Assembly: GCA_902490315.1 (NCBI GenBank)
Contig: CABUDK010000017.1
Coordinates: 1-26,470 of the forward strand
From: an uncultured Porphyromonas sp.
Lineage (GTDB): Bacteria > Bacteroidota > Bacteroidia > Bacteroidales > Porphyromonadaceae
DNA length: 26,470 bases
Direction of reading: 5' to 3'
Below the pieces are notes generated by a model that was not told the origin of the DNA, ran no database searches, and was given only the letters and a program-made list of their open reading frames with translations. A program made the translations under genes and the position numbers. Positions 20,585 to 26,470 of the stretch are shown in pieces. How positions within the stretch are numbered: position 1 is the stretch's first letter; each line of letters starts with the position of its first letter.

Positions 20585-21613
20585 TTAGTGTGTCACGATC
20601 TGAAGGTTTTGTCGCTGGCTCGCAGCCATACTGCCGAGTATACCGAGACCATCGTGGATGTTGTTGTAGATGAGGATAGGCTCCGAGAGTCCCGTCTCAC
20701 TCATACTGTTGTAACGGTCTGAGGTAACCGTCTGCCAGTAGTGATAGAGGTCGCCCGTGATCGCATAAACGGTGACACGCAGAGCGACATAGTCCGAGAC
20801 ATCGCTCGTAGTCTGTGCCTCATCTGTGGAGCCATCGGCATTGCAGACCCGCGTGGCAAAGGAGAGTGTCGTCCTGAGCGTGTAGTCGCTCGTCGAGACG
20901 TTAGAGCCAGCTAGTAGATTCATCGGATAGGCATTGGCCGATTCGAAGATCAGGTCGCCACTGCTAAACTTTGCTAGGCTTGGGTCCAGCATCTGCTCCT
21001 GAAACCATCTGTATTCCTCAGGTTGGATCCCCTCTCCTCGCATCACTGCTTGCCGCTCTACGATGATACGGTAGTAGCTATCCTTCGTGATGCCTTGGAG
21101 TGGAATCGATAGTTCGTAGTTTTGTAGCTCTAGGTACTGACCTTTCTGCAGCCTTACGTTTGAAGCGTTGCTCACCCACGTGGTACGACGGTTCTTGTCT
21201 AGCGTCTTAACCTCTACGGCACCGATGGTAGGCTGTGCGGGTACCGTGGTAACGGCTGAAGCTGCTTTGAGCCCCGACTTCTCTACTGAGATCGCTATGC
21301 GGTCACCCGTCTGTGGCTTATATTGCGTCACCTCGCTGAGCGGTACGAGCTGGTCGTTGACCTTAAGCGTCATACGATAAGGGCAGTCGGGGTGGTAGTA
21401 AGGGTAGTAAACATTCGTACTGGGCGCAGCGACACCCGTCGGCTTGCTCTCGGAGAGAGAGATGTCGATGCCCTGCTGCTCCGTAGCGACCGCATTGATG
21501 ACGATGCGAGGCGTGTTGTCGCCTAGGTCGAGGGGCACCGTCGTCCGACAGGCTGCAAGGAGCGTGATGAGTAGAGCGCTACTGGCCAACTGTATATATT
21601 GTATAGGTCTCAT
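20585..21613 (-). CDS. DUF4249 lipoprotein, partner of the TonB receptor
   Basis: This 342-residue protein has a lipoprotein signal with lipobox LLAAC (Cys22), followed by the family's N-terminal region VPLDLGDNTPRIVINAVATEQQGIDISLS and the later YYRIIVERQ and LRVTVYAITGDLYHYW stretches. I recognise it as DUF4249, a Bacteroidetes family nearly always encoded directly after a TonB-dependent receptor with a carboxypeptidase-like domain. It presumably caps or assists the receptor on the cell surface, in analogy to SusD. Its ligand is unknown. It lies 12 bp after the receptor and 15 bp before aguA. Confidence 0.88.
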   Translation of the reverse strand: MRPIQYIQLASSALLITLLAACRTTVPLDLGDNTPRIVINAVATEQQGIDISLSESKPTGVAAPSTNVYYPYYHPDCPYRMTLKVNDQLVPLSEVTQYKPQTGDRIAISVEKSGLKAASAVTTVPAQPTIGAVEVKTLDKNRRTTWVSNASNVRLQKGQYLELQNYELSIPLQGITKDSYYRIIVERQAVMRGEGIQPEEYRWFQEQMLDPSLAKFSSGDLIFESANAYPMNLLAGSNVSTSDYTLRTTLSFATRVCNADGSTDEAQTTSDVSDYVALRVTVYAITGDLYHYWQTVTSDRYNSMSETGLSEPILIYNNIHDGLGILGSMAASQRQNLQIVTH

Positions 21614-21625
21614 AGTGGTCTCGGG

Positions 21626-24064
21626 TTAGAAGGAATAGGTGTAGCTGATATTGGGTAGGATCGGGAAGATCGTCACCTGCTGCAGCACGGTGCGGTAAGT
21701 GTGATCGCCCGTCTTTTCGCTCACGGGAGTGACCAGGAAGGGATTCATATTATTGTAGACGTTGTAGACGCTGAGGTTCCACAAACTCTTGCCCCGCTTG
21801 TGATGCTTCGTATAGGTGACGCTGAGATCCAGTCGGTGGTAAGGCTTGAAGCGGTAATTGTTGCGCTCAGCCACATAGTTGAGCGTCCCCGATGCACCAT
21901 ACATCGATGGGGCTAGCGGGTCTCTCATGCCATCGTACTCATGCGTTGCGATGGTGCCCGTCTGACCCGAGGCAAAGACCCAGGTGGCGGCAAAGTCCCA
22001 ACTCTTGCCTAGCTGATACATTGCAGTGATCTTAAAGTCGTGAATGCGGTCATACTTAGCGGGGAAAGTGAGCCCGAAGTTGAGCTCTTCGCCCGGCTGG
22101 TCGAAGGTGCGCCACGTACGAGCCCAAGCGTAGCTCACCCAGCCCGTTAGCTTGCCCACCTTACGTTGCCAGAGCAGCTCTACGCCGTAAGCCGTGCCAC
22201 GACCCATGGCGACCATCTGCTCCCAGTTTGTCGAGACGCCATAGAAGAACGAACCTTCCTTGTACTCCAGTACATTGCTCAGAGGCTTGTAGTAGCCCTC
22301 TACCGAGAAGTCGCCCCACTGAGGCACATGGAGGAATAGCCCCGCCGTAAAGTGGTGCACGTGCATCGGCTTGATGCGGTCCGTCGAGGGGACCCACAGA
22401 TCCGTAGGCAGGCTCAGACTATTGTTCGTTAGGAGGTGCACATGCTGTGTCATCAGGGCGTAGCCCACCTTGGCCGTTAGGGCAGGCGTGATGCGCCAAG
22501 CAGCACTCACACGAGGCTCCACATTATGGTACCCCTTGCCCCGCACATGGTAGAAGCTGTAGCGCAGTCCCGCATTAAAGGTCCACTTATCCCCCAGCTT
22601 GATCTCATCCTCAGCATAGAGCGAAGCCTCATGAGCATAGATATTGGGATTGTTTCCGAAGACGTTAAAGTCCGTCCCAGTGAAGTCCGAGAGGTCCTTG
22701 CCGTTTACCTTGATCGAAGTCATCTCAGGGCGAAAGGTGTGGAAGGTGTAGTTAGCCCCAAAGAGCAACTGGTGCTGCTCCACAGGTGAGTAGTGCAGTT
22801 CGCTCGTCAGGAGCCAGTCGCGGATGCCCGAGTCGTAGCTCATCGCTACGGGTGGCTGATCTTTGTCCTCCTGCATCTTCATGCGTAGTCTAGAGCGGTA
22901 TTGAGTGTAGGAGGCTGTGGTATTGAGAAAGAGCTGTCCGTTGATGACATGGTTCCACCGCAGCGAACCCATCGCATTGCCCCACAACCAAGACATCTGC
23001 TGCTTGTCATCTCCATTAGTATAGCGCGTCCAGACACGGTCGTTGCCGTAATAGCCGAAGAGATACAGTTGGTCTCTATCTGAGAAGCGGTGCGTCACCT
23101 TCAGGTTCAGATCGTGAAAGTCATACCCGCCCTTCATCTTCTCGCCATCCTCACCCTCCTGGCGATTACGTATAGCAAAAGCCATGGCAGCCAGCAGGTC
23201 TAGGTAGGTGCGCCGTGCCGAGAAGTTGAAAGTGGTGCGATCCTTGACGATCGGACCCTCCACATTGATCTTCGAAGAGATCAGCCCTATGCTCACATTG
23301 CCGTGGTACTCCTGCATGTCGCCATCCTTGAGACGCACGTCTACGACCGACGAGAGACGCCCCCCGTAACGAGCGGGGAAGGTGCCTTTGTACAGCGTCA
23401 CCGACTTCACCGCGTCGGGGTTGAAGGTCGAGAAAGCCCCCAGCATGTGATTCGGATTGTAGAGCGAGATGCCGTCCATGAGAATCAAGTTTTGGTCGGG
23501 ATCGCCACCACGCACGAAGAGTCCCGACGACCCTTCCGAACCGCTCTGCACACCAGGTAGTAGCTGCAGCGCCTTGATCACATCCTGCTCGCCAAAGAAA
23601 GCGGGTAGTCGCTTGATCTCGCTCGCCGATATGTGCTGCGCCCCGATTGTAGCTGTCTCGACGCCCGAGGGGTTCGGACTACCCACGACGACCACCTCGC
23701 CGAGTAGCTGCCCCTCGATGAGCGAAGCCGAGAGTGTCGTATCTGACGAGAGCTGCAGACGTATCGTGTCGCTCTGATAGCCGACGTAGGAAAACTGCAG
23801 GAGCACCTCACCCGCTGGGAGCGTCAGCGAGTAGTGGCCGAACTCATTCGTCACGGCACCCGTGCGGCTGTTGAGCTCCATCACATTGGCGGCGATCAGC
23901 GTCTCGCCACTCTGCGCATCATGCACGAAGCCATTGATCGTGAACTTGCTCTGCGCCTGTCGTGGCGCTTGCTTTTGCGCTTGCCCGCTAAGAGACGTGG
24001 CGAGCATCATCAGTAGGAGAGCCAATAGCCCCACGGTAAAGTCATATCGACGTATATAGGTCAT
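21626..24064 (-). CDS. TonB-dependent outer-membrane receptor with CarboxypepD_reg-like domain
   Basis: This 812-residue receptor has a signal peptide (about 1-29, ending SLSGQAQ). A carboxypeptidase-regulatory-like beta domain (about 41-120, FTINGFVHDAQSGETLIAANV) is followed by the plug (about 135-250, with LPGVQSGSEGSSGLFVRGGDPDQNLILMDG and ARYGGRLSSVVDVRLKDGD) and a 22-strand-type barrel ending ILPNISYTYSF. Such receptors use TonB energy to import bulky ligands. The ligand cannot be read directly. The DUF4249 gene follows at 12 bp, and aguA-aguB lie further on in the same direction. The TACCTTTG -7 box is at 24163-24170. Confidence 0.93.
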   Translation of the reverse strand: MTYIRRYDFTVGLLALLLMMLATSLSGQAQKQAPRQAQSKFTINGFVHDAQSGETLIAANVMELNSRTGAVTNEFGHYSLTLPAGEVLLQFSYVGYQSDTIRLQLSSDTTLSASLIEGQLLGEVVVVGSPNPSGVETATIGAQHISASEIKRLPAFFGEQDVIKALQLLPGVQSGSEGSSGLFVRGGDPDQNLILMDGISLYNPNHMLGAFSTFNPDAVKSVTLYKGTFPARYGGRLSSVVDVRLKDGDMQEYHGNVSIGLISSKINVEGPIVKDRTTFNFSARRTYLDLLAAMAFAIRNRQEGEDGEKMKGGYDFHDLNLKVTHRFSDRDQLYLFGYYGNDRVWTRYTNGDDKQQMSWLWGNAMGSLRWNHVINGQLFLNTTASYTQYRSRLRMKMQEDKDQPPVAMSYDSGIRDWLLTSELHYSPVEQHQLLFGANYTFHTFRPEMTSIKVNGKDLSDFTGTDFNVFGNNPNIYAHEASLYAEDEIKLGDKWTFNAGLRYSFYHVRGKGYHNVEPRVSAAWRITPALTAKVGYALMTQHVHLLTNNSLSLPTDLWVPSTDRIKPMHVHHFTAGLFLHVPQWGDFSVEGYYKPLSNVLEYKEGSFFYGVSTNWEQMVAMGRGTAYGVELLWQRKVGKLTGWVSYAWARTWRTFDQPGEELNFGLTFPAKYDRIHDFKITAMYQLGKSWDFAATWVFASGQTGTIATHEYDGMRDPLAPSMYGASGTLNYVAERNNYRFKPYHRLDLSVTYTKHHKRGKSLWNLSVYNVYNNMNPFLVTPVSEKTGDHTYRTVLQQVTIFPILPNISYTYSF

Positions 24065-24162
24065 AAGTAGGTTGCTATACGTTGTTAAACGGGTGATAAA
24101 AGAGTATTTAACGGGCGATCCCCGAGTGTCAGCTCACGCCCCACTCCCGCCGTTAGTCGTTG

Positions 24163-24170
24163 CAAAGGTA
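24163..24170 (-). promoter_or_regulatory. Bacteroidetes -7 box (TACCTTTG) for the TonB receptor operon
   Basis: TACCTTTG on the minus strand, about 99 bp before the receptor start. The TTAGAG repeats begin 6 bp upstream of it, occupying the -33 region. Confidence 0.5.
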
Positions 24171-24175
24171 CTGAA

Positions 24176-24203
24176 TTAGAGATTAGAAGTTAGAGATTAG
24201 AGA
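24176..24203. repeat. TTAGAG-type heptad repeat run
   Basis: TTAGAGATTAGAAGTTAGAG continues as ATTAGAGA. It is four units of the same 7-bp family seen at 17708-17820, placed over the expected -33 region of the TonB operon promoter. Confidence 0.75.
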
Positions 24204-24216
24204 TGAGTAACCCTCT

Positions 24217-24319
24217 GTAGGAACGCTCGGCTAGTGTCTAGCGGGAGGGCGTCCGTCTCCGTTAAAACCACGATGCTGTAACCCTTGATGCAACGGACGC
24301 TCAGACCGAGCGTCCCTAC
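24217..24319. repeat. Interrupted inverted-repeat element (GTAGGAACGCTCGG ends)
   Basis: GTAGGAACGCTCGG (24217-24230) and CCGAGCGTCCCTAC (24306-24319) pair over 13 of 14 positions. Inside, GGCGTCCGT and ACGGACGC give a second, nested inverted repeat. No coding potential. The layout suggests a small palindromic repeat element. Only one copy occurs in this window. Confidence 0.6.
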
Positions 24320-24346
24320 AAAAGGCTACACGTCTCGCTTTGATGC

Positions 24347-24505
24347 GTACGTGGAGATTTTCAAACCGCCACGTGGAAAAGAAACATTCTCCACGTGGAG
24401 ACGAAATAAAACTTCGGAGGAATCAAATGAAACTTCGGAGGAATCAATTGATAAGTCCGAAGAAATTTTTCTTTTCCACGTGGAGAATAAAAAATAGCCA
24501 CGTGG
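24347..24505. repeat. Phased palindrome array D (8 units, 21-22 bp apart)
   Basis: The eight 8-bp cores start at 24347 (GTACGTGG), 24369, 24391 (CCACGTGG), 24412, 24433 (CTTCGGAG), 24455 (GTCCGAAG), 24476 and 24498 (CCACGTGG). The steps are 22, 22, 21, 21, 22, 21 and 22 bp. CCACGTGG is a perfect palindrome. The middle three units and their linkers (AATCAAATGA) match array A closely. The array lies between the divergent TonB operon and the WDW-repeat gene. Open frames across it (24285-24568, both strands) look spurious. Confidence 0.85.
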
Positions 24506-24663
24506 ATATCGTGTTACAGATTCGTTTGACCATAATTTGCCGACTCTAAATCTCTTCCAGCTCCTCAAAACAGGAGTTAGCCCTACCTATGAAACTGTCG
24601 GAGCTTCTGAGGAAGTCGAGAGATTCTTCTGACCTGTGCTTCGATATGGCACACCCTGCGATG

Positions 24664-24671
24664 TATCTTTG
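24664..24671 (+). promoter_or_regulatory. Bacteroidetes -7 box (TATCTTTG) for the WDW-repeat gene
   Basis: TATCTTTG lies 30 bp before the ATG at 24702. TTCG, one mismatch from TTTG, lies 20 bp upstream (24640-24643). It lies downstream of the alternative ATG at 24636, so the later start is preferred. Confidence 0.55.
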
Positions 24672-24701
24672 CACTGTGTTCAACAAATCAGAAGAAAAAC
24701 T

Positions 24702-25238
24702 ATGGATACAAATGACTTACTAAAGAAGCAGCTGGACGAGGCTGCTTGGAGAGAACTCGCAGAGGAGTTCCCCTGGACATTAGACACCCTCAAGAAGTAT
24801 AGTAGGAAGCTAGACTGGGATATCGTCTCTAACAACACGGAGATCCTGTGGACGCCCGAGATGCTCGAGGAGTTCAAGAATTGGATAACCTGGACGAAGC
24901 TCTCTCAGACAGAGTGCGACACCATTCTAACAGTAGCATGCTTGGAGCGGTTTGCAGACTACTGGGACTGGAATAAATTATCCGGAAACGACTCCCTACC
25001 ACTGGACTATGATACGATAGATCGCTTCATCGACAAGTGGGACTGGGCCGGGCTGATAGATCACAGTAGCTGGAGGGATAAAGACCTTGGAGCATCGCAT
25101 CTGTACAGCTATGAATTCCTAGAGCGCTACGCTAGCCGAATCCCCGCAGATGCGCTGGAAGAGTCTCAGCTATGGTACGCCATCAAAGAGCAGCGCAGGA
25201 AAGCACTACGTCGCCAGATCGCCTGCGGAGAGGCGTAG
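24702..25238 (+). CDS. WDW-repeat protein (four to five tandem ~25-residue repeats)
   Basis: From MDTNDLLKKQ the protein has 178 residues and no signal peptide or membrane segment. It contains tandem repeats of about 25 residues with the pattern (L/I)-x-x-(F/Y)-x-x-x-W-(D/T)-W-x-x-L-S-x-N: roughly 22-47 (KLDWDIVSNN), 49-74 (WITWTKLSQT), 76-98 (YWDWNKLSGN), 99-124 (KWDWAGLIDH), and a degenerate one at about 134-153. The C-terminus is basic (KEQRRKALRRQ). I have seen such Trp-rich repeats in unnamed Bacteroidetes proteins, but I know no function. A helical, solenoid-like protein-binding fold is an inference. An upstream ATG at 24636 would add 22 residues but lies before the promoter. A hairpin follows at 25267-25288. 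Confidence 0.75.
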   Translation: MDTNDLLKKQLDEAAWRELAEEFPWTLDTLKKYSRKLDWDIVSNNTEILWTPEMLEEFKNWITWTKLSQTECDTILTVACLERFADYWDWNKLSGNDSLPLDYDTIDRFIDKWDWAGLIDHSSWRDKDLGASHLYSYEFLERYASRIPADALEESQLWYAIKEQRRKALRRQIACGEA

Positions 25239-25241
25239 CTC

Positions 25242-25288
25242 GCTAGAGAATTAGAGTTTAGAAGTTAGAGGCTAGAGCGTTAGCCTCT
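25242..25288. repeat. TTAGAG-type repeats ending in a hairpin after the WDW gene
   Basis: CTAGAGAATTAGAG, TTTAGAAG and TTAGAGG units of the dispersed 7-bp family run to about 25270 and merge into the stem AGAGGCTA/TAGCCTCT (25267-25274 with 25281-25288). The stem may terminate the WDW gene, although no U-run follows. Confidence 0.6.
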
Positions 25289-25309
25289 ATGCAATAAGCA
25301 ACAGTGTGC

Positions 25310-25347
25310 GCTTTCATGTAGCAACCAATTGGGTGCTATGTGAAAGC
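25310..25347. promoter_or_regulatory. 38-bp imperfect dyad upstream of the WYL gene, possible operator
   Basis: GCTTTCA-tg-TAGCA is mirrored by TGCTA-tg-TGAAAGC around the centred palindrome CCAATTGG (25325-25332). All parts share one dyad axis at about 25328.5. It lies about 60 bp upstream of the WYL -7 box. An operator for the WYL protein or an mRNA hairpin are both possible. Confidence 0.5.
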
Positions 25348-25407
25348 CATTGCAGTATTAGACGGAAAAGCTATGCCTTGTGCCATGGTTTGGCAGAGGC
25401 AATGTTG

Positions 25408-25415
25408 TATCTTTG
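25408..25415 (+). promoter_or_regulatory. Bacteroidetes -7 box (TATCTTTG) for the WYL gene
   Basis: TATCTTTG, 26 bp before the ATG at 25442. A TTTG occurs 15 bp upstream (25389-25392), shorter than the usual spacer. Confidence 0.55.
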
Positions 25416-25441
25416 CATCTAAACAAGGATACCTATAGTGT

Positions 25442-26407
25442 ATGGCAAACAAATTCGGACGATATGTCTGGCTGATCGAGCAATTTCGCCAGTACGGGCG
25501 ACTGACCTTTGAGGAGATTAGTCGCCACTGGGTGGATAGCGGGCTGAGCTACGAGGAGCCTCTGCCGAAGCGCACCTTTCACAATCATCGGGCGGCGATC
25601 CTCGACATCTTTCAGGTGGATATCTTATGTGACCCCCAGGATGGTTACCGCTACTACATTGATAATCCTGAGGAGCTGGAGCAGGACAACCTGCGCAGTT
25701 GGCTCATAGACTCCTACACGGCGATGAATCAGATACAGGCCGACAGCAAGCTCCAGGGACGGATACTCTTCGAGCATGTCCCCTCTGGGCGTAAGTGGCT
25801 CAACGTGATTACCGAGGCGATGCGTCACGGCAAGATTATCCAGATGACTTACCAAGGGTTTGGCAGACCTGAGGCTTACAGTTTTGAGGCGGAGCCTTAC
25901 TATCTCAAGGTGGCGAACCGCAGATGGTACCTCCTGGCTCGCAGCCCTTACTACTCAGCTCGCAATGAGGAGCTCAACGCTGAGGACGGGGGCTCGCGCC
26001 CCAAGGATGTCTATTTAGTCTATGCTCTGGATCGCATCTTAGCTTGCGAACCGCTTGAGGAGAGCTTTGAGATGGATGAGTCTTTTGACATAGAGGCTTA
26101 CTACCGAGGCTGTTGTGGGGTGATTCACTCTGAGGAGGAACCTGTGCATCTGCTAGTCAATGCCTATGGTCAGGGTGCGGACTACCTCCGCACGCTACCG
26201 ATACATGAGTCGCAAAGAGAGCTACCCTCAGAGGTGGAGGGTGTGGCTCGCTTTGAGCTGGAGGTCTGTCCTACGTATGATCTTTATCAAGCTCTATTAG
26301 CAATGAGCGATCAGATTGAGGTGCTGGAGCCTCAGTCCGTACGAGATGAGATGTATAACTTTGCCAAGAATCTTATGGCATACTACGAGCCAACAACCGA
26401 AGCGTGA
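25442..26407 (+). CDS. WYL-domain transcriptional regulator
   Basis: This 321-residue protein has an N-terminal winged-helix-like region (about 1-72, with LTFEEISRHW and RTFHNHRAAILDIFQVDI), a linker, and a WYL domain. The domain-naming residues Trp162-Tyr163-Leu164 sit in PYYLKVANRRWYLLAR, preceded by the MTYQGFG strand (135-141). A C-terminal WCX-like region follows (VHLLVNAYGQGADYL to the end). WYL proteins sense nucleic acid or nucleotide ligands and often control phage-defence or DNA-damage genes. The stop codon overlaps the next ATG by one base (TGATG), so the following exonuclease is coupled to it. A 38-bp dyad upstream is a candidate operator. Confidence 0.9.
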   Translation: MANKFGRYVWLIEQFRQYGRLTFEEISRHWVDSGLSYEEPLPKRTFHNHRAAILDIFQVDILCDPQDGYRYYIDNPEELEQDNLRSWLIDSYTAMNQIQADSKLQGRILFEHVPSGRKWLNVITEAMRHGKIIQMTYQGFGRPEAYSFEAEPYYLKVANRRWYLLARSPYYSARNEELNAEDGGSRPKDVYLVYALDRILACEPLEESFEMDESFDIEAYYRGCCGVIHSEEEPVHLLVNAYGQGADYLRTLPIHESQRELPSEVEGVARFELEVCPTYDLYQALLAMSDQIEVLEPQSVRDEMYNFAKNLMAYYEPTTEA

Positions 26408-26470
26408 TGAATACATTAGACTTTATAGCGATAGACTTTGAGACCGCCACGGGACAGCGCACCTCCATCT
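26407..26470 (+). CDS. DEDDh-type 3'-5' exonuclease, first 21 codons (cut by window edge)
   Basis: The frame begins ATG at 26407, overlapping the WYL stop, and reads MNTLDFIAIDFETATGQRTS. FIAIDFETA is the Exo I motif of DnaQ-like (DEDD) exonucleases, with Asp10 and Glu12 as the first metal ligands. Only the first motif is in the window, so the full domain content (for example BRCT or helicase fusion) is unknown. Its coupling to the WYL regulator suggests a nucleic-acid-processing role. Confidence 0.8.
   Translation, partial: MNTLDFIAIDFETATGQRTSI

Noticed and set aside
24217..24319. A second MITE with target duplication
   Set aside because: I could find no flanking direct repeat, so it is listed only as an inverted-repeat element.
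24285..24568. Open frames on both strands over array D (SEES/SSEV-like repeats)
   Set aside because: The peptide repeats are by-products of the DNA repeats and exist on both strands. No promoter or ribosome-binding support.

Overview
The window looks like a chromosomal segment of a Bacteroidales bacterium, most probably Porphyromonas (asaccharolytica/uenonis-like). This is inferred from gene content (TonB receptor plus DUF4249 lipoprotein, DUF4286 next to ruvC, outer-membrane barrels, BspA-like LRR protein), from moderately high GC, and from the Bacteroidetes-type -7 box TAnnTTTG found ahead of almost every transcription unit. No database search was possible. All family names come from reading the translations.

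Layout. 1-688: 5' part of cysS (minus strand). 689-1292: intergenic region with a phased palindrome array and an 18-bp perfect hairpin. 1293-5066: minus-strand operon DUF4286 - ruvC - alpha/beta hydrolase - LRR protein. 5067-5611: intergenic, with a probable small RNA gene (promoter plus intrinsic terminator). 5612-8449: M16 zinc peptidase. 8721-9344: outer-membrane barrel protein. 9490-10674: TPR protein. 10740-11106: a 367-bp MITE with perfect 19-bp terminal inverted repeats and a 10-bp target duplication, carrying a second palindrome array. 11239-11880: membrane protein resembling a LytS-type sensor without its kinase. 11877-13027: O-methyltransferase and aroQ. 13097-14026: xerD. 14109-16877: typA, a barrel protein and a PEGA lipoprotein in one operon. 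16986-17065: third palindrome array. 17196-18515: TPR protein and ribH. 18627-24064: probable operon of TonB receptor, DUF4249 lipoprotein, agmatine deiminase and N-carbamoylputrescine amidase. 24065-24701: repeat-rich intergenic region with the fourth array. 24702-26470: WDW-repeat protein, WYL regulator and the start of a DEDDh exonuclease.

Most genes are core functions: Cys-tRNA charging, Holliday junction resolution, shikimate pathway, chromosome dimer resolution, BipA GTPase, riboflavin synthesis and polyamine synthesis. The aguA-aguB pair converts agmatine to putrescine and is arranged downstream of an outer-membrane import pair, which hints that import and catabolism are linked.

The most unusual signal is not a gene. 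Four intergenic arrays (about 914-1121, 10811-10972, 16986-17065, 24347-24505) are built from short imperfect palindromes whose centres are spaced about 21-22 bp apart, that is two helical turns. Arrays one and four share the same layout and a related core, but their outer units have diverged in sequence while keeping dyad symmetry and spacing. One array is inside the MITE. I do not recognise this as a named element. The second notable item is the roughly 65-nt putative small RNA at 5226-5292.
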